The notes below the pieces were generated by a model. That model had not been told where the DNA came from, did not search any database, and worked only from the letters and a program-made list of their open reading frames with translations. Positions 1 to 8,562 of a stretch of 64,000 nt of DNA are shown here, piece by piece (position 1 is the stretch's first letter; each line of letters opens with the position of its first letter). Made by a program: the position numbers and the translations under genes. This DNA comes from Glutamicibacter sp. JC586 (GTDB lineage: Bacteria; Actinomycetota; Actinomycetes; Actinomycetales; Micrococcaceae): assembly GCF_009805585.1 (NCBI RefSeq), contig NZ_VHIN01000005.1, forward strand, positions 310,001 through 374,000. Direction: 5' to 3'.

Positions 1-46
1 GGCTTCCTTTGCTTGGTGCGGGGCGATGAAGGGAAAACTAATGACA

Positions 47-81
47 CTCGGCGGCCGGACCGTGAAGGTTCGGCCGCCGAG
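47..81 (-). terminator. Terminator hairpin downstream of neuB
   Basis: An 11-base inverted repeat (CTCGGCGGCCG at 47-57, its complement at 71-81) with a 13-base middle lies 21 bases beyond the neuB stop codon. The middle can extend the stem with one mismatch. No clear T-run follows on the minus strand. The position fits transcription termination of the neuA-neuB operon. Bases 1-46 hold nothing I can identify. Confidence 0.6.
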
Positions 82-102
82 AAATCACGGTGTGAACTGA
101 AC

Positions 103-996
103 TTATGCGTCGACGCGGCGCAGACGGCTCAGCGGTGCCAGCTCGCCTGGGAAGACCTTCTTCACGCCGTCACCCATGGCCTGCTCGAGGATGCGGATGT
201 CGCGGATCAGCGACTCGAAGCCCTTTGGCTCCAGCGACGAAGCCTGATCCGAACCCCACATGGTGCGATCCAGGGTGATGTGACGCTCTACGGTCACGGC
301 GCCCAGTGCCACAGCAGCTAGCGAGATCTGCAGGCCGCGTTCGTGGCCCGAGTAGCCCACTGGGACCTGGTAGCGGTCGCGCAGGGTTTCGATCATGCGC
401 AGGTTGGCTTCTTCTGGAGGCAATGGGTAGGTGGAGGTTGCGTGCATCATGACCAGCTTGGAGGTACCCAGGGTCTCCACGGCCTTGTCGATCTGCTCGA
501 TGGTGGACATGCCGGTGGAGAGGATGATTGGCTTGCCGGTTTCTGCCAGTGCCTTGAGCAGCTCAATATCGGTGACCGAGGCGGAAGCTACCTTGTGGGT
601 GACCGCACCCTGCTCTTCCATGAATTCCACCGAAGGAACGTCCCATGGGGAAGCGAAGGCGTGCAGGCCCTTAGACGCGGCGTAAGAGATGAGCTCCTTG
701 TACTGAGCCTGATCGAACTCAACGCGGTAGCGGTAGTCCAGGTAGGTCATGTCGCCCCATGGGGTGGAACGGATCTTGTCACGCATGTCGGTTGGGGTGG
801 AGATTTCCGGGGTGCGCTTCTGGAACTTCACCGCGTTGGCGCCGGCTTCAGCCGAAACGTCGATCAGCTGCTTTGCGATTTCGATGTCACCGTTGTGGTT
901 GATGCCGATTTCGCCGATGACGTAGACCTGCTGGCCAGCGCCAAGCAGGGATTCGCCGATAGCAACTGGCTTGATGTCGGTGTTCACGGAGGTCAT
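103..996 (-). CDS. neuB: NeuB-family nonulosonic acid synthase, without SAF domain
   Basis: This condenses phosphoenolpyruvate with an N-acylated hexosamine (or its 6-phosphate) to make a sialic-type acid. The N-terminal TIM barrel of the family is clear: IGEIGINHNGD near residue 28, NAVKFQKR near 55, and the closing GYSGHERG and VERHITLD segments. Usual NeuB proteins are about 350 residues with a C-terminal SAF (antifreeze-like) domain; this one has 297 residues and stops right after the barrel, so the SAF domain is absent. An in-frame ATG at 1011 overlaps the neuA stop (ATGA), but the ATG at 996 has an AAAGG ribosome site 8 bases upstream, so I prefer it. It is co-transcribed behind neuA. 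The exact sugar (Neu5Ac, Kdn, legionaminate) cannot be decided. Confidence 0.85.
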   Translation of the reverse strand: MTSVNTDIKPVAIGESLLGAGQQVYVIGEIGINHNGDIEIAKQLIDVSAEAGANAVKFQKRTPEISTPTDMRDKIRSTPWGDMTYLDYRYRVEFDQAQYKELISYAASKGLHAFASPWDVPSVEFMEEQGAVTHKVASASVTDIELLKALAETGKPIILSTGMSTIEQIDKAVETLGTSKLVMMHATSTYPLPPEEANLRMIETLRDRYQVPVGYSGHERGLQISLAAVALGAVTVERHITLDRTMWGSDQASSLEPKGFESLIRDIRILEQAMGDGVKKVFPGELAPLSRLRRVDA

Positions 997-1007
997 TAGA
1001 TTGCCTT

Positions 1008-2189
1008 TCATTGGGTGAAACTTGGGGAATTTGTGGTGGAACGGGCACTGATTACTAGCTCTGCGAGTTCTCGTACCGCTCCATAGCCGCCCTTGCGGGT
1101 CAGCCGGTGGCGTGCAGCGTGGTGCACTTGGTCGTTAGCGTCGGCCACGGAAATGGGCCAGCCAACAAGATTCATGGCACCGAGGTCATTGATGTCGTTG
1201 CCGACATAGGCCACACGTGCCGGGTTGATCGATTCATCGGCCAACCACTGGGCCAGGTATTCGGCTTTGTTCTCGATACCGTGTGCCACTTCAACTTTCA
1301 GCTTTGCTGCCCGGGCGGCAACCACTGGATTGGCTTCCTTGGACAGGATCAGGAACTTCACTCCTGCCGCCCGAAGTCGTGCCACTCCCATGCCATCGGA
1401 GCGTGAGACGCGCACGGTTTCGGTGCCATGCTCATCCACATAAGCGGTGTCCGGGGTGTGTACGCCATCAAAATCGGTGATGACCGCGTCCACCTCAATT
1501 GGAGCTAGCTCATCGCACACGGTGAGTGCAGCGAGTTGCAGATCGGCCTCGGTATCAATGTCGATTCCGTGTTCTGCTGGCACCTCATGGACCCGAACTC
1601 GACCGAAGAAACGATGCCTGGCTTCAAGGAACCCTGCGGTGTCCATCGCGTAAAACGCTCCGGTTTCACGGAAACGAGGTTCGCGATCTTGGCGGCGTGG
1701 GCGGTGAAGCTTTTCATGCCCGATGGCCACTGCCTCTCCTTGATCATCGAGTCCCCAATGGAATCCGTGATCAGATACGGCAGCGAAGCTCACCTCAGCT
1801 CGCCCAGAAGTTACCGCGGTGATCGCGGCGTCCAGGTCTGCCGGGTCGATAAACGGGCTGGTGCACTGGATGAAGAGTGTCACCGCTGGCTTCTGTGCGG
1901 TGTTGGCCAAAACATGCTCGAGGACCGATTCGCTGCTGGCCGTATCCCCGGCGAGATCTGCCGGTCGGTCAACAACTCGTGCCCCGTAACGTAGTGCTTC
2001 GGCTTTGATCTGATCATGATCGGTGCTGACTACGACGTCGCTGACAGTCGTCGCAGCCAAGGCTGATTCAATGGCTCGACCGAGCAGCGACTTGCCGCCG
2101 ATCTCGCGCAGATTTTTAAGCCGGATACCTTTTGATCCTCCCCGGGCGGGGATGATCGCCATGGCACTTGGCTGGTTGGTTTCGTTCAC
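1008..2189 (-). CDS. neuA: CMP-nonulosonate synthetase fused to HAD phosphatase
   Basis: Residues 1-225 form a CMP-sialic acid synthetase (cytidylyltransferase): the nucleotide-binding motif AIIPARGGSKGIRLKN is near the N-terminus and TLFIQCTSPF follows. Residues about 232-380 form a KdsC-like HAD phosphatase with both Asp residues (TDFDGVHT), the Ser of motif II (LILSKE), a Lys (NKAEYLAQ) and the motif IV GNDIND, so it looks catalytically intact. This domain order is known from animal CMP-sialate synthetases and from some bacteria. The fusion suggests that the pathway passes through a 9-phosphorylated acid that is dephosphorylated and then activated in one polypeptide (inference). The start is GTG at 2189 with only a weak upstream AAGG. 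It is first in the operon and overlaps the alternative neuB start by 4 bases. Confidence 0.88.
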   Translation of the reverse strand: MNETNQPSAMAIIPARGGSKGIRLKNLREIGGKSLLGRAIESALAATTVSDVVVSTDHDQIKAEALRYGARVVDRPADLAGDTASSESVLEHVLANTAQKPAVTLFIQCTSPFIDPADLDAAITAVTSGRAEVSFAAVSDHGFHWGLDDQGEAVAIGHEKLHRPRRQDREPRFRETGAFYAMDTAGFLEARHRFFGRVRVHEVPAEHGIDIDTEADLQLAALTVCDELAPIEVDAVITDFDGVHTPDTAYVDEHGTETVRVSRSDGMGVARLRAAGVKFLILSKEANPVVAARAAKLKVEVAHGIENKAEYLAQWLADESINPARVAYVGNDINDLGAMNLVGWPISVADANDQVHHAARHRLTRKGGYGAVRELAELVISARSTTNSPSFTQ

Positions 2190-2321
2190 AAAGATGACGC
2201 TATGGGCCTTACGTAACTAGCCGGGAGTATTTAGGTAAACGAAGGGTGAAGTCACGGTGTAATCACCTGCATATTTGCTGAAAGTGAGGTCAGCAAGCGT
2301 TTTTCGTAGGTTTTACGGTCG

Positions 2322-2368
2322 TTTCATCGATGCTTAGCTGTCCAGCCTTTACAGGAGCATCGATGAAA
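2322..2368. repeat. 12-bp inverted repeat in leader of the glycosyltransferase gene
   Basis: TTTCATCGATGC at 2322-2333 is repeated in inverted form at 2357-2368, separated by 23 bases. Each arm contains ATCGAT. It sits in the 180-base gap between the divergent neuA and glycosyltransferase genes. It may be an operator for a dimeric regulator or an RNA hairpin; no T-run follows. Confidence 0.55.
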
Positions 2369-2405
2369 TCTTGGTGTTCAACGCCGTGAGCAAGAACAAA
2401 ACATT

Positions 2406-2411
2406 TAGGCT
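2406..2411 (+). promoter_or_regulatory. Likely -10 element of a leaderless transcript
   Basis: TAGGCT lies 7 bases before the ATG at 2419, the spacing expected when transcription begins at the start codon. No convincing -35 is visible. Confidence 0.4.
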
Positions 2412-2418
2412 GGAGAGT

Positions 2419-3882
2419 ATGCGCGAGCCAAACCAGTCACCACCCACGCGGGGACCTCTGCGGATCACCGTGCCATCACGGGCCGACGGCTTTCTACGAC
2501 AGTTCACCGCTGTGATCGGTGGCCCTTTGGGACGCCGCAGTGATCCCGGCCGGATAGATCCGGGGTTCTTTAGCGTGGAGCGGGTCATTATTTTGATGAC
2601 CACCGTGGGCGCATTGTTGATGTTGCTGGCAAAGAATCCCTGTCGCGTCAACGGCTGGGGCGGCAATAATCCCTACGTCTATGCCTGTTACAGCGACTGG
2701 GTGCCACTGTTTAGTGCGCGTGGTTTTGCCGATAATCCGTGGGCTCCGTTTAGTGCCGGAGCAGAATTTGAGTATCCGGTGCTGATGAGCACGGTGGCTT
2801 CAGCTGTAGCATCGGTTGTTCCCGAATCGGTAGCAAACCGTTCGTTACTATATTTCGACCTAAACCTCGTATTAGTCGCCATCTTGTGGATGATCACCGT
2901 GATCTGCACGGTACGAATGACCGGTCGACGGCCGTGGGACGCGGCCATGATTGCGATTGCTCCGGGCATCATTCTGGCCGGCAGCATCAACTGGGACATG
3001 TGGGCGGTAGCGCTGCTAGCCGCCGGCACCCTTGCCTTCGCCCGAAAACACATCGTCTTGGCCGGAGTGCTAATCGGGTTGGGTGCGGCGATGAAAATTT
3101 ACCCCTTCTTTATCCTCGGGGCCGTATTGGTCTTGGCCATTCGAACAGGAAAGTTCAGGACCTTCTGGATCACCGCTGGTACCGCTGCTGGCACGTGTGT
3201 ATTGGTGAATCTTCCTTATGCGCTGGCATTCCCAGACTCATTTATGCATTTCTTCAACTTCTCATCGGAGCGTGGAGCCGGATTCTCTAGCTTCTGGCAC
3301 GCCTGGAATGTTGTCGCGGCTAAGAATCCTGGCATGCCAATTTTTGAGGCTGAACAGATTTCGCGTTACGGCTTGGTCCTGTTCTTCCTGTGCTGTGCAG
3401 GTGTTGCGCTGATGGGCCTATTGGCCAAGAGGACTCCACGGTTAGGATCCATGGCCTTTTTGATCATTGCTTCCTTCGTCATGGTCAACAAGGTCTACTC
3501 ACCACAATTTGTTGTGTGGTTGATTCCGTTGTTTGTTTTGGCGCTGCCGCGCTGGAAAGAATTTGTGATCTGGATGGCGGTGGAAATCGCCCACTTCTAT
3601 GGTCTGTGGAACTATCTGGACTCCTTCTCTGCAAAAGATCCGATTAAGACGTTCCCAGAGGTGGGCTATGTTCTGCTGGTAGCGGCCCACATGATCATGC
3701 TTGGCTACCTGATGTATTTGGTTGCCCGTTCCATCATGGATCCACGCAAGGATCCGATTCGAGCCGTTGGACAGGATGATCCGCTGGCCGGAGAACTTGC
3801 TGGCGTGCCAGACAGATTTACGCTGCGAGGGTTGTTGCCCGGAGCGAAGAAAGACAAAGAATTGGCAGGGAGTCGCCAATGA
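2419..3882 (+). CDS. GT87/DUF2029-type polyprenyl-phosphate-dependent glycosyltransferase
   Basis: A polytopic membrane protein of 487 residues with about 10 hydrophobic segments. The long extracytoplasmic stretch after the first helix (GNNPYVYACYSDWVPLF, then FEYPVL) and the later motif GAAMKIYPFF are typical of the DUF2029/GT87 mannosyltransferases, which move a sugar from polyprenyl phosphate to a cell-envelope glycan outside the membrane. The ATG at 2419 is chosen because of the nearby -10; an in-frame TTG at 2371 would add 16 residues. It overlaps the next gene by 4 bases (ATGA at 3879), so the two are translationally coupled. The acceptor glycan is unknown. Divergent position to neuA/neuB hints at envelope sugar work but proves nothing. 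Confidence 0.75.
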   Translation: MREPNQSPPTRGPLRITVPSRADGFLRQFTAVIGGPLGRRSDPGRIDPGFFSVERVIILMTTVGALLMLLAKNPCRVNGWGGNNPYVYACYSDWVPLFSARGFADNPWAPFSAGAEFEYPVLMSTVASAVASVVPESVANRSLLYFDLNLVLVAILWMITVICTVRMTGRRPWDAAMIAIAPGIILAGSINWDMWAVALLAAGTLAFARKHIVLAGVLIGLGAAMKIYPFFILGAVLVLAIRTGKFRTFWITAGTAAGTCVLVNLPYALAFPDSFMHFFNFSSERGAGFSSFWHAWNVVAAKNPGMPIFEAEQISRYGLVLFFLCCAGVALMGLLAKRTPRLGSMAFLIIASFVMVNKVYSPQFVVWLIPLFVLALPRWKEFVIWMAVEIAHFYGLWNYLDSFSAKDPIKTFPEVGYVLLVAAHMIMLGYLMYLVARSIMDPRKDPIRAVGQDDPLAGELAGVPDRFTLRGLLPGAKKDKELAGSRQ

Positions 3883-5312
3883 TTGACGTCGCTGTGATCG
3901 GAGCCGGACCCAACGGCTTGGCCGCTGCGGCGGTAGCCGCTCGAGCTGGACTGAACGTTCAGGTATACGAAGCTAATGAAACTATTGGCGGTGCCGCGCG
4001 AACCCAGTCACTGGATGGTTCACAGGCAGTCTTTGATTTGGGCAGTGCGGTGCATCCCATGGCCCTAGAGTCTCAAGCCATGCGTGAACTAGGCGTGCAC
4101 GAGCAAGTGGACTTCATTGTTCCTGAACTTTCCTTCGCTCATGTAATCGATGAACGCACGGCCTATGCGTACAAAGACTTAGAGCGGACAGTTCAAGAAC
4201 TCGGCGGTGATGACGGCAAGGCTTATCAGAAGTTACTTGCCCCGCTAGTTGAACAGATCGATGGGCTCAGCGAAACTCTGCTGAACCCATTGCTGAAGAT
4301 TCCAACTCATCCGCTGACACTGGGCACCTTTGCAGTTAGCGCCTTAGGCGGAATGGCGCTCAAAGACTTGGTCTCCAGCAAGTACGAGCGGGCCGCGGCA
4401 CTGTATTCCGGTTGTGCCGCACACGTGGCTGGCGGCTCTCGCGGCCCGGCCAATGCCGGAGCCGGATTGTTCTTGGCTGCCACTGCCCATGCCAAAGGAT
4501 GGCCAATTCCTCGCGGTGGTTCGCAAGCCATTGCTGATGCCTTGGCAGCTCAAGCTACTGCTCATGGAGCCCAAATTCATACCGGTGTGCGGGTTGAGCA
4601 CATCGATGAACTTGCAGCTCAGAATATTCTTTTTGATACCTCAGCGGAGGAAGCGGCCAAACTCAGCGCCGGCCATCTTTCGGATCAACTTTCCAGTGCG
4701 ATGAGTGCGACCAGACGTTCGCCGGGTAGTTGCTTGGTGCACTTCGTGCTTTCTGAGCCTGTGCCCTGGACCGATCCGGTACTGGCCACCGCAGGTACTG
4801 TGCACTTGGGCGGAACCGCAGCGCAGGTTGGTAAAGCAGAACGTGCTGCAACACGTAAGGGGTCAGCAAAACCCTTCTTGATTGTTTCGCAGCCTACACA
4901 ATTTGATGATTCTCGTGCACCTGCAGGGCAACATGTGATTTGGGCTTACTGCCATGTCCCTTTGAATTCATCCGTGAATATGCGCCAAGAAATTCAAGCG
5001 ATGATCCAGCGGGCGGCTCCTGGTTTCTCCGAGACCATTCGCGAAACTCACGTGGTTAACGCCCACGAACTGGAGCGACAGAACTCCGCGTTGGTTGGTG
5101 GGGATCTCTCCGGGGGAACCATGGACCTACTGGGAAGCATCAAGCGTCCACGCTTTTCGTTAGACCCTTGGTATCTGCAATCTAAGGGCTTATATCTGGT
5201 TTCCTCTGCGGCGCCCCCTGGACCGTCTGTTCACGGTATGGGCGGATTCCTTGGTGCCAAAGCGATGCTCAAGCGCGAATTTGGTATCAAGAAGTGGAAT
5301 CGCACAAGGTAG
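3879..5312 (+). CDS. FAD-dependent oxidoreductase of the phytoene desaturase (CrtI) type
   Basis: The N-terminus carries the dinucleotide-binding fold VIGAGPNGLAAAAVAARAG followed by an acidic strand end (VYEAN), and the C-terminus has PGPSVHGMGGFLGAKAM, the family's second FAD-contacting region. At 477 residues it matches the NAD(P)/FAD carotenoid oxidoreductase superfamily. No crtB or crtE lies nearby, and many actinobacterial members of this branch are not carotenoid enzymes, so the substrate is open. It follows the membrane glycosyltransferase with a 4-base overlap, which suggests joint expression. A hairpin terminator closes the pair. Confidence 0.72.
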   Translation: MIDVAVIGAGPNGLAAAAVAARAGLNVQVYEANETIGGAARTQSLDGSQAVFDLGSAVHPMALESQAMRELGVHEQVDFIVPELSFAHVIDERTAYAYKDLERTVQELGGDDGKAYQKLLAPLVEQIDGLSETLLNPLLKIPTHPLTLGTFAVSALGGMALKDLVSSKYERAAALYSGCAAHVAGGSRGPANAGAGLFLAATAHAKGWPIPRGGSQAIADALAAQATAHGAQIHTGVRVEHIDELAAQNILFDTSAEEAAKLSAGHLSDQLSSAMSATRRSPGSCLVHFVLSEPVPWTDPVLATAGTVHLGGTAAQVGKAERAATRKGSAKPFLIVSQPTQFDDSRAPAGQHVIWAYCHVPLNSSVNMRQEIQAMIQRAAPGFSETIRETHVVNAHELERQNSALVGGDLSGGTMDLLGSIKRPRFSLDPWYLQSKGLYLVSSAAPPGPSVHGMGGFLGAKAMLKREFGIKKWNRTR

Positions 5313-5321
5313 GAATTTACT

Positions 5322-5347
5322 CGGGCATGCACCGGATGGAGCATGCC
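5322..5347 (+). terminator. Rho-independent terminator
   Basis: GGCATGC (5324-5330) pairs with GCATGCC (5341-5347) and a T5 run follows 7 bases later. It lies just past the stop of the CrtI-like gene. Confidence 0.55.
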
Positions 5348-5410
5348 TGGTGATTTTTGCTGATGTTCTCTCACCCTTTGGAGGGAGAAGAAGATCAGCA
5401 CTGTGAGCGG

Positions 5411-5438
5411 TTCAATCGGCAGACCATTTTCATAAGCT
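5411..5438 (+). promoter_or_regulatory. Promoter of the ABC exporter operon (leaderless)
   Basis: TTCAAT (5411-5416), 16 bases, then TAAGCT (5433-5438), 6 bases before the ATG at 5445. The mRNA probably begins at the start codon; there is no ribosome site. Confidence 0.5.
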
Positions 5439-5444
5439 ATTTAT

Positions 5445-6371
5445 ATGATTCAGGCTCAGCAGTTGACGAAAACTTACGGTGCTAAAACCGTAGTAGATCA
5501 GGTGTCCTTCACAGTTAACCCCGGACAAGTCACCGGTTTTCTAGGTCCCAACGGCGCCGGTAAGTCCACCACCATGCGGATGATCGTAGGTTTGGCTACG
5601 CCCACCAGTGGGCAGGTCTTGGTGAACGGACGAGATTTTAGAAAGTCTCAGCATCCGATTACCGAGGTGGGGACGTTGCTTGAGGCAAAGTCGGTACATA
5701 AGTCACTGACTCCCTCCGCTCACTTACGTTCTATCGCTGCCACCGCAGGACTGCCCAAATCACGCGTGGCAGAAGTTTTGGAACTGACAGGTCTGACCGG
5801 GGTCAGACGCAAAAAGGTTGGTGGCTTCTCCCTAGGCATGGGCCAAAGACTCGGTATCGCCACCGCCCTCTTGGGTGATCCGCAGGTGTTGATCCTGGAC
5901 GAACCGGTGAACGGACTAGATCCAGAGGGTGTCGCTTGGGTTCGCCAGCTAGCCCGACAGCAGGCAGCTCTCGGCAAGACGGTGCTGATTTCCTCCCACT
6001 TGATGAGTGAAATGGCGCAAACCGCGGATCATCTTGTGGTGATCGGTAGAGGCCGAGTTATGGCTGACGCTCCCATCAGTGAATTCATTGATAACGGTTT
6101 GGCACAGACCATCGTGAAATCTTCCGAGATTGAAGTATTGATAAATGTCTTGGGCAGCCAAGGGATTCAACTTCGCCGCATTGATGAGCGGACTGTGGAA
6201 GTGACGGGTCCTGAATCTGAAATTATTGGACGTCGTGCCTTGGAGAACGGTGTTGTGCTCAGCGAGCTGCGTCCACTACAGCGCACGTTGGAAGATGCCT
6301 ACATGGAGCTAACCCGAGACGCTGTGGAGTACCACTCGAACATTGTTGCCGAGAACAACGGCGGGAAGTAG
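5445..6371 (+). CDS. ABC transporter ATP-binding protein (ABC-2 / BcrA type)
   Basis: A 308-residue cytoplasmic ATPase. Walker A is GPNGAGKST near residue 34, the signature is FSLGMGQRLGIA near 126, Walker B is VLILDEPVNGLD near 146, and the switch His is in ISSHLMSE. The C-terminal extension of about 90 residues is typical of exporters that handle bacitracin-like peptides or lipids. It is followed 6 bases later by its permease, then by a histidine kinase and response regulator, a grouping usual for antimicrobial-peptide stress modules. The substrate is unknown. Confidence 0.85.
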   Translation: MIQAQQLTKTYGAKTVVDQVSFTVNPGQVTGFLGPNGAGKSTTMRMIVGLATPTSGQVLVNGRDFRKSQHPITEVGTLLEAKSVHKSLTPSAHLRSIAATAGLPKSRVAEVLELTGLTGVRRKKVGGFSLGMGQRLGIATALLGDPQVLILDEPVNGLDPEGVAWVRQLARQQAALGKTVLISSHLMSEMAQTADHLVVIGRGRVMADAPISEFIDNGLAQTIVKSSEIEVLINVLGSQGIQLRRIDERTVEVTGPESEIIGRRALENGVVLSELRPLQRTLEDAYMELTRDAVEYHSNIVAENNGGK

Positions 6372-6377
6372 ACAACC

Positions 6378-7229
6378 ATGACTACTCAGATTCAAACTCC
6401 ACTACGCGGTAAAGTCACACTGCTCGGGGTACTGCGCAGCGAAGTTATTCGAATGTTCGCGCTGAAGTCCACCGGTATCCTGATTGCCCTTGCTGTGGTG
6501 CTCTACGTGGCCATCTCCGCCGGAGCGACCTGGGCTGTGGGTTCCTTACTTGAAAATATGGGCGACCCAAGCCAGATGCAAGGTATGGAAGGCATGGGGG
6601 TCATGTCTGATCCGGGCTTTGCCAGTGAAACACTCGGTTCAGGATTGGTCTTTAATCAGCTAATACTTGGCGTACTAGGTGTCTTGCTTTTCAGCGGTGA
6701 ATTCACCACAGGTTCGGCGGTCAGTACCTTCCTTGCCAGCCCTCAACGACTTCGAGTTCTCACGGCCAAGACCATCTTGACTGTTGTGCTCACCGGTGTC
6801 ATCCAAGTGATCTCCACCCTGATTGCTTTCATCGTCTCGAAGCCGATTGCTGAAAATTACAATATGACTTTGGAATTTGTCAGTTCTTCGTTCCAGTCCG
6901 TGCTTTGGTACGGGACCTTGGCGGTAATCATGGCAGCCCTGATCGGTTTGGCCTTGGGTGTCTTGTTACGAAGCTCAGCTGGCGGCATCACCGTGCTGGC
7001 CGGAGTCTTCTTCGTTCTACCGATCATCATCTCTATCTTTGGGTCCTACGTCGACTGGATGTCGAATGTCTCGGCATTCCTACCGGATCAACTGGGTATG
7101 TCACTGGCTACTCCGCTCAGCGTTCCCACCGATCTAGAGTTGTGGCAACAACTCCTGGGTGTTGCCGGGTGGATAGTTCTTCCGCTCACCGCGGGTGGAA
7201 TCTTGTTGGCCAAGCGCGACATCAAGTAA
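6378..7229 (+). CDS. ABC-2 type permease
   Basis: 283 residues with six predicted membrane helices (about residues 30-50, 90-110, 125-150, 175-200, 207-225, 258-278) and a long outer loop rich in Met and Gly after helix 1. The segment LFSGEFTTGSAVSTFLASPQR is the usual ABC-2 coupling loop. It pairs with the ATPase just upstream to make an exporter. RBS is weak; coupling to the upstream gene is likely. Confidence 0.82.
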   Translation: MTTQIQTPLRGKVTLLGVLRSEVIRMFALKSTGILIALAVVLYVAISAGATWAVGSLLENMGDPSQMQGMEGMGVMSDPGFASETLGSGLVFNQLILGVLGVLLFSGEFTTGSAVSTFLASPQRLRVLTAKTILTVVLTGVIQVISTLIAFIVSKPIAENYNMTLEFVSSSFQSVLWYGTLAVIMAALIGLALGVLLRSSAGGITVLAGVFFVLPIIISIFGSYVDWMSNVSAFLPDQLGMSLATPLSVPTDLELWQQLLGVAGWIVLPLTAGGILLAKRDIK

Positions 7230-7252
7230 TCATCGACTAAGTACAAGAAAAC

Positions 7253-7258
7253 TACACT
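7253..7258 (+). promoter_or_regulatory. -10 element of the sensor kinase gene (leaderless)
   Basis: TACACT lies 6 bases before the ATG at 7265, so the two-component genes can be transcribed separately from the exporter. Confidence 0.45.
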
Positions 7259-7264
7259 GGAATC

Positions 7265-8560
7265 ATGACCCAACCCACGCTGCAGGAGACTGTTGCTTCC
7301 TTTGATGAACTGACCGCCAAGCGAATGGGTCGGTTGCGCCGTTATCTGCGCACCCACCCACGCTTCGTGGTTGTTGGGATAGTTGTCATCTACTTATTGG
7401 TGACGCTGCCAAGCGTATTAGTGGTTGCGGCTATGCCCGATTCCAATGCCACCGGGTTGTTAGTGGTCACTCTAGCCGTCGGCGCTGCCTTGCTATATCG
7501 GCGAAAAGCGCCGATGACCGTCATAATTCTGGTCTTCGTCTTTGAATGTCTCGCCCTGGTCATCGCAGGCCCTCAAGGGGGTCTGGGTGGTGGCGGCATG
7601 ATGGTCGCCTTGTACTCGGTAGCAACTAGCTATTCGGCCAAGCGGACCATACCTTTAGCTGTTTTGGCTGGCTGTTTTCAAACCGTGCTCATGGCCTTGA
7701 TGGGCTTCCCAGATATGAGCACCATGGAGCTAGATCCGAGCGACGGTCTGGACGAAACTATCTTCAAGCGAGTGATCATCGGCGTTGTCGGAAGTTTCAT
7801 CATCGGATTCTATATCTCCGCAGCTGTGCTGGGATTGATCGTTCGGAACTCACGCATCCACGAGGCCGAACTTAACCACTGGGCGCGTCAGGTGGCAAGT
7901 CTGGCTCAGGTACAGGAACGTAACCGTATTGCCCGAGAGATGCATGACGTTGTTGCTCACTCCCTGTCGGTCATGATTGCCCTTTCTGAGGGCGCACGAG
8001 TCGTGGCAAAACGCGACCAGACCCGAGCCGATGAAGTGCTTAACGAACTCTCGGGCACCGGACGAGCAGCCCTGTCCGATATGCGCCGTATGCTCGGTGT
8101 GCTACGACAGAACGAAACTGGCGAGCTGGAACCGCAACCAACTGGCGGAAATGTCGAACAACTTCTGGAAGGGTTCCGTACCGCGGGGCTTCCCATTACT
8201 TTCACCCAGAGCGGTGGGGACCTGCCAGAAGACACCACCTTCCAACTTACGGTCTTCCGAATGATCCAAGAATCCCTGACGAACTCCCTGCGTTATGCAC
8301 GTAACGTCACTGACGTGCAGGTGCGTTTGGAGAAGCGACGTGATGAACTGAGACTGGAAGTCATGGATAACGGGGATGCCACGAGGGTCCCCAGCGTTGG
8401 TAGCGGTCGAGGGCTACGTGGCATGCGAGAGCGTGCAGCACTCTTTGATGGCACAGTTGAGGCCGGTCCGGTGGCCAATGGCGGTTGGATAGTTAAGGCA
8501 GTGCTTAAGTTGCCCGAAGGCAGCACGAAAAACGAGAAGCAGAAGACAGCGAAGGAATAG
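7265..8560 (+). CDS. Sensor histidine kinase, HisKA_3 (NarL-partner) family
   Basis: 431 residues. The N-terminal half has about five membrane helices and little outside the membrane, typical of intramembrane-sensing kinases. The phospho-acceptor box is AREMHDVVAHSLS near residue 225. The ATPase domain shows the N-box QESLTNSLRYAR and the glycine box GSGRGLRGMRERA. It phosphorylates the response regulator encoded 2 bases downstream. Its place behind an ABC-2 exporter suggests that it senses drug or envelope stress and controls that exporter (inference). Confidence 0.85.
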   Translation: MTQPTLQETVASFDELTAKRMGRLRRYLRTHPRFVVVGIVVIYLLVTLPSVLVVAAMPDSNATGLLVVTLAVGAALLYRRKAPMTVIILVFVFECLALVIAGPQGGLGGGGMMVALYSVATSYSAKRTIPLAVLAGCFQTVLMALMGFPDMSTMELDPSDGLDETIFKRVIIGVVGSFIIGFYISAAVLGLIVRNSRIHEAELNHWARQVASLAQVQERNRIAREMHDVVAHSLSVMIALSEGARVVAKRDQTRADEVLNELSGTGRAALSDMRRMLGVLRQNETGELEPQPTGGNVEQLLEGFRTAGLPITFTQSGGDLPEDTTFQLTVFRMIQESLTNSLRYARNVTDVQVRLEKRRDELRLEVMDNGDATRVPSVGSGRGLRGMRERAALFDGTVEAGPVANGGWIVKAVLKLPEGSTKNEKQKTAKE

Positions 8561-8562
8561 AC

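Noticed and set aside
343..999. Long plus-strand frame opposite neuB
   Set aside because: Shadow of a well-supported gene on the other strand; no family resemblance.
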